This document shows, in pieces, positions 1 through 5,797 of a stretch of DNA of 10,183 nt. Position numbers and translations under genes: made by a program. Source of the DNA: Stenotrophomonas sp. GTDB taxonomy: Bacteria; Pseudomonadota; Gammaproteobacteria; Xanthomonadales; Xanthomonadaceae. The stretch lies in assembly GCA_003484865.1 (NCBI GenBank), contig DMZT01000465.1:1-10183 (forward strand), written 5' to 3'. The notes beneath the pieces were generated by a model that saw only the letters and a list, made by a program, of their open reading frames with translations, did no database searches and was not told the DNA's origin. Positions within the stretch are counted from its first letter, which is position 1; each line of letters begins with the position of its first letter.

Positions 1-628
1 CCTGCGCCAGCGGCATCGAAGCCACCGGCCCCAACGCCTGCACCACCGCGCGGCTGCGCGCGTGCAGATCGACCAGCGGCACCTTCATCTCGCGCGCCAC
101 GGTCCGCACCGCCTCGGCCCACGGCGCCAGGTCATCGATCAGCACGCCATCGGCGAACTGGCGGCGGGTCAACGGGGTCAGCAGCACCGGCTGCGCACCG
201 GCGGCGCGGATCTCACGTACATAGCGACGCAGGTTGTCCGGGAACTCGCGCTGCAGATCGGTGGAGCGGCCCGGCTTGCCGGGCTGGTCGTTATGGCCGA
301 ACTGGACCAGCACCCAGGTGGTGGCATAGCCGGGCGTGCGCATCTCCGCGTCGGCCAACGCCCACGAGCCTTCGGCGCGGTAGTTGTACGTGCTGCGACC
401 GCCACGGGCCAGGTTGGTGCAGGTCAGGAACGAGGTCACGTGCCGTGCGCAGAACGCCGGGCCCCAGCCGCCCTGCACGGCCGTGGTGGAATCGCCGACC
501 AGCACGATCTTGCTGGCCCGGATCGGGGTCGGTGCCGGACGATCCAGCACCGCCGGATCCACGGCGGCGTGCGCAACGCTCATCAGGCCGAGCAGCACGC
601 TGCCCAGCAGCCAGGTCGACGCGCGCAT
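1..628 (-). CDS. SGNH/GDSL rhamnogalacturonan acetylesterase (CE12-like), 3' end off window
   Basis: Likely removes acetyl groups from rhamnogalacturonan or other pectin backbones outside the cytoplasm. Translating the minus strand from the ATG at 628 gives 209 codons and then leaves the window, so the C-terminus, including the expected Asp-x-x-His block, is missing. Residues 1-21 form a signal peptide (a positively charged start, a hydrophobic stretch, then an Ala-His-Ala cleavage site). Visible SGNH blocks are VLVGDST with nucleophile Ser47, NLARGGRST around residues 72-80 (block II Gly), and FGHND at 110-114 (block III Asn113). GDST and GHND with this spacing are typical of the RhgT/YesT type acetylesterases. 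The start overlaps the stop of the upstream carboxylesterase by one base (TGATG), so translation is probably coupled. The SGNH call is firm; the exact substrate is inferred from family resemblance and the pectin context. Confidence 0.88.
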   Translation of the reverse strand, partial: MRASTWLLGSVLLGLMSVAHAAVDPAVLDRPAPTPIRASKIVLVGDSTTAVQGGWGPAFCARHVTSFLTCTNLARGGRSTYNYRAEGSWALADAEMRTPGYATTWVLVQFGHNDQPGKPGRSTDLQREFPDNLRRYVREIRAAGAQPVLLTPLTRRQFADGVLIDDLAPWAEAVRTVAREMKVPLVDLHARSRAVVQALGPVASMPLAQ

Positions 629-2250
629 CAGAACGTACCTCGTTGAATGAAGGGGGCCTGCTGATAGAGGCGGCGCTCGCCACCGCGCGGGTCGTCGGCC
701 TGCTGCGAAGGGGTATCGAACAGCATCGTTTCGCGGCGGGCCAGCGAATAGGTCTGCCAGCGGGGCAGTGCGCCATGATTCGGATCGCCATGGCGCGCAA
801 AGGCGATCAACGCCTCGCTCATGGTCGCTGCGACACGGGTCGCCGCTTCGCCGTCACCGGTGCGTGAGCCGGGGCGATCGGTGGTATCGAACACCAGCGG
901 GATATCCAGCGTGTGGAACGCGCCGAACCTGCCGCCGTCCAGCGGCGAGCCCCAATCGAGTTGATAGGCCCAGGTGGGGGCGCCCTGGCGCGCGCGCGCC
1001 TCCAGTTCCTCCACCGCACCTCGCCATGAACGACCGGCGGTGGTGGCGGCGAAGAACACCTCCGAAGGCGTGTAGTGCGGATACAGGCGGCGGTACTCGG
1101 CGATCACCACCGAGGGCAGCAGGTCCACGTACTGCTCTTTTTCCAGCTTGGCCGGCAGCGTCTCCCAGGTCAGCGCGAAATTGGCCGGGTCGTTGCCGAG
1201 GAAGGCGCGGGTCTCATCGTGGGTGTTGCCGATCACCATCGGAATCCCGGCGGACTGCGCGGGCGCCTCCGGCCAGAACGGATGCACCGGCAACGCACGC
1301 CCGTCGAGCACCGGCCCGACATACAGGCTGCTGTTCTCCACGCGCGACGGGTCGCGCGCACGGGTGGCGGCCAGCAGTGCCTCCATCGGCATCGTGCGCA
1401 GCGCCTCGGCGTCGGCCGCGCCTACCGCCTGCATCGCGATGTGCGCGCGCTGGGTGGCCGCCCGCGGGCCGGCCGCGGTGACCTGCTGCCCACTCATGGT
1501 CCAGGCGCGCTGGAACAAACCGCGCGCGGCCGGCATGGCCATCAGCGTGGCGATCTTGGCGCCGCCGCCGGACTGCCCGACCACGGTGATGTTGTCGGCA
1601 TCGCCCCCGAATTCGGCGGCATGCTGGCGCACCCAGTGCAGCGCCTGGACCAGGTCGAGCTGGCCGACATTGCCCGAGTCGGCGAAGCGCGCATCGCCCA
1701 GCTGCGCCAGGTACAGATAGCCGAACACGTTGAGCCGATGGTTGACCGTGACCACGACCACGTCGCCGCGCCGGCACAACGCGCTGCCGTCGTACAGCGG
1801 GTCGCTGCCGGAGCCGTTGTTGTACGCGCCGCCATGGATGTAGAACACGATCGGCCGCTTGCCGCCGTCGCGCAGCGCCGGGGTCCACACGTTGAGGTAG
1901 AGACAGTCTTCGCTGCCCGGCCCTTCCTTGCCGGTCTGCGGGGCGGCGTTGCCATAGTCCAGCGCATCGCGCACGCCACGCCAGGCCATCTCGGGCAGCG
2001 CCGGCTGGAACCGCCGGGGCGCGGTGTCGGCCCCATAGGGGATGCCGCGGAACACATTCACCCCCTGCTCCCGTTGTCCGCGCACCCGGCCACTGCGTAC
2101 CCGGGCCAGCGGTGAGGCGTCATCGCGCGGCCCGGGCGCGCCGGCGAACGCCGGCATCAGCGGCAGGCTGGTGGCACCCAGCATCAGGGCGTAGCGCGCG
2201 CTGTCGCGCAGAAAGCGTCGACGCTGCAGGTCGGCGGGGGACTCACTCAT
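628..2250 (-). CDS. Type-B carboxylesterase (para-nitrobenzyl esterase / COesterase family), Tat-exported
   Basis: An alpha/beta hydrolase of the carboxylesterase type-B family, 540 residues, the usual length. The N-terminus carries a twin-arginine-like signal (QRRRFLRDS, residues 9-17, then a hydrophobic stretch to about Ala36), so export is probably folded and via Tat. Family marks are EDCLYLNVW (114-122), the oxyanion-hole HGGAY (139-143), and the nucleophile elbow GQSGGG with Ser227, a variant of the common GESAGG. The likely acid is Glu346 (HDET) and the likely base His446 (GAFH), completing a Ser-Glu-His triad. The ATG at 2250 is chosen because the Tat signal begins there; the frame is open upstream to 2313 but that extension adds nothing recognisable. 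It overlaps the upstream hydrolase by 8 bases and the downstream acetylesterase by one. The substrate is unknown; in this setting it could remove methyl, acetyl or feruloyl esters from pectin, but that is inference. Confidence 0.88.
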   Translation of the reverse strand: MSESPADLQRRRFLRDSARYALMLGATSLPLMPAFAGAPGPRDDASPLARVRSGRVRGQREQGVNVFRGIPYGADTAPRRFQPALPEMAWRGVRDALDYGNAAPQTGKEGPGSEDCLYLNVWTPALRDGGKRPIVFYIHGGAYNNGSGSDPLYDGSALCRRGDVVVVTVNHRLNVFGYLYLAQLGDARFADSGNVGQLDLVQALHWVRQHAAEFGGDADNITVVGQSGGGAKIATLMAMPAARGLFQRAWTMSGQQVTAAGPRAATQRAHIAMQAVGAADAEALRTMPMEALLAATRARDPSRVENSSLYVGPVLDGRALPVHPFWPEAPAQSAGIPMVIGNTHDETRAFLGNDPANFALTWETLPAKLEKEQYVDLLPSVVIAEYRRLYPHYTPSEVFFAATTAGRSWRGAVEELEARARQGAPTWAYQLDWGSPLDGGRFGAFHTLDIPLVFDTTDRPGSRTGDGEAATRVAATMSEALIAFARHGDPNHGALPRWQTYSLARRETMLFDTPSQQADDPRGGERRLYQQAPFIQRGTF

Positions 2251-3235
2251 GGCGCGCGGGCTCCGTGTGGCGCGAAGGGATCCAGCGCAGGGCCAGCTCG
2301 GGCCACTGCGCAACGGTCAGACCGGCCGGGATGCGCACGCCGAAGCCGTGGCCACCGAACGGGAACAGGTGCATTTCGGTGGTGACGCCGGCGCGCAGCA
2401 GCGCCTGGTAATACACCAGGCTGTTGTGCACCGAGACCACGTTGTCGTCCTGCGCATGCAGCAGGAAGGTCGGCGGGGTATCGGCGCGGACCTGGTCCTG
2501 CATCGAGAAGTGCTGCTGCAGCGTGCTGTCCGGATGCGGCCCGAGCAGGCGCGAACGCGAGCCGGTATGCGCATGCGTGCCCATGTCGATCACCGGGTAG
2601 ATCAGCAACGCGACATCCGGGCGTGCGCTGAGCGCATCGATGGCGTCGCGGTGCGGATACACCGGTGCATCGAAGCCGTTGCTCAACCGCGCGGCAACGT
2701 GCCCGCCGGCCGAGAAGCCCATCACCCCGATGCGCTGCGGATCAATCTGCCATCGCGCAGCATCGGCGCGGATCACCCGCATCGCACGCTGGGCATCGGC
2801 CAGTGCGGCCTGGCGATCACTGCGGCCGGCCGGCAGCCGGTAACGCAGCACGAACAGGGTCACCCCACCCTGCTCGACGAACGCCGGCACCAGCGCGGTG
2901 CCTTCCTTGTCGAGCACGATGCGCTGATAGCCGCCGCCCGGCACCACCAGCAGGGCGGTGCCATTCGGGCGCGCCGGTCGGTACACCACCAGGTAAGGCG
3001 CACTGACGTTGTCGATGTAACGGTCCGGCAGCGCCGGATCGCGGCTGCGCTCGATCACGTTGGGCACGGCGGCCGGGCCGGATTCACCCGGCACCCGGCC
3101 GTCCGGCCAGAGCGCGATGCGGTCCGGGTCGCCGAGGGCCGGTTCGGTCTCCGGTACGGCACGCTCGGACGCGTGGGCCAGACCGCCGACCAGCAGCAGG
3201 AGAGTGAGCATGGGCAACGCGAGGAAGCGGCGCAT
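2243..3235 (-). CDS. Exported alpha/beta hydrolase, acetylesterase-like (Aes/BD-FAE type)
   Basis: A 330-residue predicted secreted esterase that opens the leftward operon. Residues 1-22 are a Sec signal peptide (MRRF, a leucine-rich core, Ala-His-Ala). Mature-domain marks are the oxyanion-hole PGGGY (99-103), the nucleophile elbow GFSAGGH with Ser175, an acid in HAQDD (Asp263 or Asp264) and His296 in GGHGFG, giving a complete triad. Together these resemble the acetyl-xylan / sugar acetylesterase branch of the alpha/beta hydrolases. The ATG at 3235 is preferred because it starts the signal peptide and has GAAGGA about 10 bases upstream; a GTG at 3304 extends the frame by 23 residues without a signal. 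The gene ends 8 bases inside the next gene, so the two are translationally linked. It probably deacetylates pectin-derived sugars or oligomers; the natural substrate cannot be read from the sequence. Confidence 0.87.
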   Translation of the reverse strand: MRRFLALPMLTLLLLVGGLAHASERAVPETEPALGDPDRIALWPDGRVPGESGPAAVPNVIERSRDPALPDRYIDNVSAPYLVVYRPARPNGTALLVVPGGGYQRIVLDKEGTALVPAFVEQGGVTLFVLRYRLPAGRSDRQAALADAQRAMRVIRADAARWQIDPQRIGVMGFSAGGHVAARLSNGFDAPVYPHRDAIDALSARPDVALLIYPVIDMGTHAHTGSRSRLLGPHPDSTLQQHFSMQDQVRADTPPTFLLHAQDDNVVSVHNSLVYYQALLRAGVTTEMHLFPFGGHGFGVRIPAGLTVAQWPELALRWIPSRHTEPARHE

Positions 3236-3262
3236 CCGGGTACGTCCTTCGGGCAAGGGGAA

Positions 3263-3277
3263 CAGGCATCGTGCCTG
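3263..3277. repeat. Perfect 6-bp inverted repeat in the leader of the leftward operon
   Basis: CAGGCA, a 3-base centre (TCG), then TGCCTG: two perfect 6-base arms, about 28 bases before the ATG of the leftward alpha/beta hydrolase and within its predicted 5' leader. It could be a protein-binding site or an mRNA hairpin close to the ribosome binding site. With no U-run it is not a typical terminator. Function unknown. Confidence 0.4.
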
Positions 3278-3305
3278 ACCGGCAGCCGTTCTGATGCGCT
3301 GCACA

Positions 3306-3334
3306 TTGCCAATGACACCGGTTTACCATATACA
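3306..3334 (+). promoter_or_regulatory. Candidate sigma70 promoter of the rightward uptake operon
   Basis: A -35 box TTGCCA (3306-3311, 5 of 6 to TTGACA) and a -10 box TATACA (3329-3334, 4 of 6 to TATAAT) stand exactly 17 bases apart, the optimal spacing. They lie upstream of the FAH/MhpD-like gene, in the only sizeable gap between the divergent operons. The predicted start of transcription is around 3341, giving a leader of about 47 bases. This is a visual consensus match with no start-site data. Confidence 0.55.
3311..3328. promoter_or_regulatory. Candidate LacI-family operator (ACCGGT core) shared by both operons
   Basis: AATGACACCGGTTTACCA has the central ACCGGT palindrome (3317-3322) with degenerate flanking half-sites, in the style of LacI-family operators, which usually centre on a CpG. 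It fills the spacer between the -35 and -10 of the rightward promoter and covers the predicted start point of the leftward promoter, so one bound repressor would block both. The LacI-type regulator from 9874 is the natural candidate ligand. The palindrome is imperfect outside the core, so this rests on position as much as on sequence. Confidence 0.45.
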
Positions 3335-3354
3335 GCTCATCCAGCCACTGTCGA
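3327..3354 (-). promoter_or_regulatory. Candidate sigma70 promoter of the leftward esterase operon
   Basis: Read on the minus strand, TCGACA (3354-3349, 5 of 6 to the -35 consensus) is followed after 16 bases by TATATG (3332-3327, 4 of 6 to the -10 consensus). Transcription would begin near 3320, about 85 bases before the ATG at 3235. The -10 overlaps the -10 of the rightward promoter, so polymerase probably cannot occupy both at once. This is a consensus match only and weaker than the rightward promoter. Confidence 0.4.
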
Positions 3355-3363
3355 TTGGCAGTG
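3346..3363 (+). promoter_or_regulatory. Predicted 5'-end stem-loop in the rightward leader
   Basis: CACTGTC - GATT - GGCAGTG can fold in RNA into a 7-pair stem (one G-U pair) with a 4-base loop, only a few bases from the predicted 5' end of the rightward transcript. It would bury the upstream in-frame TTG (3355) and GTG (3361), which supports initiation at the TTG at 3388. As DNA it also spans the leftward -35 box, so it may instead be a binding site for a second regulator. Confidence 0.4.
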
Positions 3364-3387
3364 CAACAATTTTTCCGGGAGACCCGC

Positions 3388-4209
3388 TTGAGCAACGACC
3401 ACGGCAAACAGGACCTGCCCGACCAGGGGTTGGGCGAGATCGCCCGGCACTTCGTCAGCGCCCGCCAACACGGCCAATCCCTGCCCGATTTCCCGGGAAC
3501 CATCCCGGAAGACCTGGTCACGGCCTATCAGGTACAGGACCAGGCCATCGCGCTGTGGGACGACCAGGTGGTCGGCTGGAAGGTCGGCTACATCGCTGCC
3601 GAGCGCCGCGATGTCTCCGGCGACGACCGTCTGCTGGGGCCGATTTTCTCGCGTCAGCTCTGGAATGCTACCGGTGGAACAGTCGAGATTCCGGTGTTCG
3701 TCGGTGGCTTCGGCGCGGTCGAGGCCGAGTACGTGATCCAGCTGCAGGAAGACGCCCCGGCGGACAAGCTGCACTGGACCCCGGAAGAAGCCGAGGCGCT
3801 GGCCGCCAAGCTGTTCATCGGCGTTGAGGTGGCCAGCAGCCCGCTGGCGACGATCAACAAGCTCGGCCCGCGCGTGGTGGTGTCGGACTTCGGCAACAAC
3901 AACGGCCTGGTGCTCGGCCCGGAAATCCCGGACTGGACCCGCCTGGACGACGCCGACCTGCGTGCGGAAACCCGCATCGAAGGCCAGGTGGTCGGCACCG
4001 GTGGCGCGACCCTGCTGCCCGGCGGCCTGCGCACCGCCTATGCGTTCGCCCTGGGCCGCTCGGCGCAGCGTGGCCGCCCGTTGAAGGCCGGCGATCTGAT
4101 CGCCAGTGGGAACGCGACCGGCATCCACGACATCGCCGTGGGCCAGGAAGCATTGATCCGTTTCGTCGGTTACGGCGACATTACCTGCAAGGCCATCGCC
4201 GCCGGTTGA
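3388..4209 (+). CDS. FAH-superfamily / 2-keto-4-pentenoate hydratase-like (MhpD type) enzyme
   Basis: A predicted cytoplasmic, metal-dependent enzyme of 273 residues that would hydrate, dehydrate or cleave a 2-keto acid. There is no signal peptide. It shows MhpD-family marks: the conserved lysine in GWKVG (Lys65), the metal-ligand pair Glu-Ala-Glu (112-114) followed by YVIQL, and the third acidic ligand Glu147 in GVEVASS. The TTG at 3388 is chosen because GGGAGA lies 5 bases upstream; in-frame TTG (3355) and GTG (3361) lack such a site and fall inside a predicted leader hairpin. It is first in the uptake operon, 37 bases before the TRAP binding protein. Known relatives act on hydroxypentadienoate, and others in the superfamily on 2-keto-3-deoxy sugar acids such as 2-keto-3-deoxy-xylonate. 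A role on a uronate-derived keto acid fits the setting but is inferred; the true substrate is unknown. Confidence 0.82.
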   Translation: MSNDHGKQDLPDQGLGEIARHFVSARQHGQSLPDFPGTIPEDLVTAYQVQDQAIALWDDQVVGWKVGYIAAERRDVSGDDRLLGPIFSRQLWNATGGTVEIPVFVGGFGAVEAEYVIQLQEDAPADKLHWTPEEAEALAAKLFIGVEVASSPLATINKLGPRVVVSDFGNNNGLVLGPEIPDWTRLDDADLRAETRIEGQVVGTGGATLLPGGLRTAYAFALGRSAQRGRPLKAGDLIASGNATGIHDIAVGQEALIRFVGYGDITCKAIAAG

Positions 4210-4246
4210 CCGCGCGGACATGGCGAGCACGCTTGGGAGGGCGCAG

Positions 4247-5251
4247 ATGTTCACTCGCAGAAGTTTCCTGGCTACCAGTCTGGGCGCGCTTGCCGCGCCC
4301 GCGCTGACAGCCTGTTCGCGGTCATCCAACGCCGCACCGGCCGGTGCGCAGCTGTTGACCGCCACCGACGTCCACGTCGCCGACTACCCCACCGTCACCG
4401 CGGTGAAATGGATCGGGAAGACGCTGGAAGAAAAAACCGGCGGCCGGCTGCGGCTGCGCCAGTATCACTCCGGCCAGCTGGGCCGTGAGTCGGAGGCGAT
4501 CGACATGGCCCGCTTCGGCGCCATCGATATCACCCGCGTCTACTCCGGCGCGCTCAACAACGCGTTTCCGCTGACCCAGGGCCTGTGCCTGCCGTATGTG
4601 TTCGAGTCGGTGGCGCATATGCGCCGCGCGCTCGACGGCGGCGTCGCCGATACGGTCCTGCAGGGCTTTGAAACGCGCGATCTGGTCGGCCTGGCCATCT
4701 ACGATTCCGGCGCGCGCTGCTTCTACAACACCAAGCACCCGATCGTGGAGCCCAAGGACCTGCACGGCCTCAAGCTGCGCGTGGCGTCCTCGGACATCTT
4801 CATCCAGCTGATGCGCCTGCTCGGTGCCAACCCGACCCCGATGTCGCTGGGCGACACCTTCTCGGGCATGGAAACGCACATGATCGACGGTGCGGAAAAC
4901 AACATGCGCAGCTTCCATTCCAGCCGTCATTTCGAGGCCGCGCACTACTGGTCGCAGAGCGATCACTCCTATGCACCGGACGTGCTGCTGATGTCGCGCC
5001 AGAGCTTCGATGCGCTGAGTCCGGCCGACCGTACCCTGGTGATCGAGACCGCGCGTGAATCGGTGCAGGTGATGCGCGAGCAGTGGGATGCCTCGGAAAA
5101 CACCGCCCGCCAGGCCGTGGCCGACTTCGGCATCAAGTTCAACGAGGTCGACATGCCGGCCTTCCGCAAGGCCGCCGATCCGCTCCTGCAGCGTTACCTG
5201 CAGCAGCCGGAGCTGGCCGCCCTCACCCGTCGCATCCGCGACTTCGCCTGA
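4247..5251 (+). CDS. dctP: TRAP transporter solute-binding protein (DctP family), probable Tat lipoprotein
   Basis: The periplasmic binding protein of a TRAP uptake system, 334 residues. It captures an organic acid and hands it to the DctQM membrane subunits. The N-terminus TRRSFLA (3-9) matches a twin-arginine signal and ends in a lipobox LTAC (20-23), so Cys23 is probably lipidated and the protein anchored rather than free. DctP features include the ligand-contacting Arg157 (SGAR) and Arg178 (LKLRV), where a conserved arginine binds the substrate carboxylate, and IDGAENN (213-219), a pattern common in TRAP proteins that bind sugar acids. The ATG at 4247 is chosen over one at 4220 because GGGAGG lies 6 bases upstream and the Tat signal begins there. 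It sits 12 bases before dctQ. Ligand: probably galacturonate, glucuronate or an unsaturated derivative, inferred from neighbouring pectinases. Confidence 0.92.
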   Translation: MFTRRSFLATSLGALAAPALTACSRSSNAAPAGAQLLTATDVHVADYPTVTAVKWIGKTLEEKTGGRLRLRQYHSGQLGRESEAIDMARFGAIDITRVYSGALNNAFPLTQGLCLPYVFESVAHMRRALDGGVADTVLQGFETRDLVGLAIYDSGARCFYNTKHPIVEPKDLHGLKLRVASSDIFIQLMRLLGANPTPMSLGDTFSGMETHMIDGAENNMRSFHSSRHFEAAHYWSQSDHSYAPDVLLMSRQSFDALSPADRTLVIETARESVQVMREQWDASENTARQAVADFGIKFNEVDMPAFRKAADPLLQRYLQQPELAALTRRIRDFA

Positions 5252-5263
5252 GGCCCCGACGCG

Positions 5264-5794
5264 ATGTCCGACTCGACTTCCGAAACCGTCATCACCCCCA
5301 CCGCGCCGCAGCGCCTGCTCAACGTCATCGCCGATGTGGCGATCTACATTGCCGTCATCGCCCTGCTGGGCCTGGTGGTGGTGCAGGGCTGGCAGGTGTT
5401 CGCCCGCTATGTGATCAATGATTCGCCCAGCTGGACCGAGCCGGTCACGCTGCTGCTGCTGGCCACGGCGATGAGCCTGGGTGCGGCCACCGGTGTGCAT
5501 ACCCGCCGCCACTTCGGTTTCTTCCTGCTGGCCGCGCACATGGGCCCGGGCCTGCGCCGCGCCGTCGATGTGTTCGCCGCGCTGGTGGTGGCCGTGCTCG
5601 GCGTGGTCATCGCCTGGTGGGCGGCGGTGCTGCTGATGGACGGCCTGGATATCAAGGCCGCCGGCGCCCACCTGCCGCAGAGCATCAACTACCTGCCCCT
5701 GTCGATCGGTGGCGCCTTGATGGCGATCTTCGCCGTGAACCAGATGGCGCTGGCTGTACGGCCGGCCGATGCCGTTGCCGAGGGAGATCGCTGA
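5264..5794 (+). CDS. dctQ: TRAP transporter small membrane subunit (DctQ family)
   Basis: The small inner-membrane subunit of the TRAP transporter, 176 residues, needed to form the working complex with DctM. Four hydrophobic segments are visible, at roughly residues 21-43, 59-78, 96-125 and 143-165. The family motif WQVFARYVINDSPSWTE (43-59) follows the first helix, and a polar, charged loop (THTRRHFG type) follows the second. The ATG at 5264 follows the binding-protein stop by 12 bases, with GAGG at the end of the preceding gene as a ribosome site. Its stop is 3 bases before the dctM start, so all three subunits should be made from one message. Confidence 0.93.
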   Translation: MSDSTSETVITPTAPQRLLNVIADVAIYIAVIALLGLVVVQGWQVFARYVINDSPSWTEPVTLLLLATAMSLGAATGVHTRRHFGFFLLAAHMGPGLRRAVDVFAALVVAVLGVVIAWWAAVLLMDGLDIKAAGAHLPQSINYLPLSIGGALMAIFAVNQMALAVRPADAVAEGDR

Positions 5795-5797
5795 GTC

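Noticed and set aside
1075..2115. 346-codon open frame on the plus strand
   Set aside because: Lies opposite the carboxylesterase gene; composition is that of an antisense GC-rich frame (many His, Arg, Gln, Gly).
3355..3387. Earlier TTG (3355) or GTG (3361) start for the FAH/MhpD-like protein
   Set aside because: No ribosome site, both lie in a predicted hairpin near the transcript 5' end, and the TTG at 3388 has GGGAGA at good spacing.
2249..3391. 380-codon open frame on the plus strand
   Set aside because: Opposite the signal-peptide-bearing alpha/beta hydrolase and crossing the promoter region; no domain seen.
3337..4365. 342-codon open frame on the minus strand opposite the FAH/MhpD-like gene
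   Set aside because: The plus-strand frame has conserved metal-ligand motifs and a ribosome site; the minus frame has neither.
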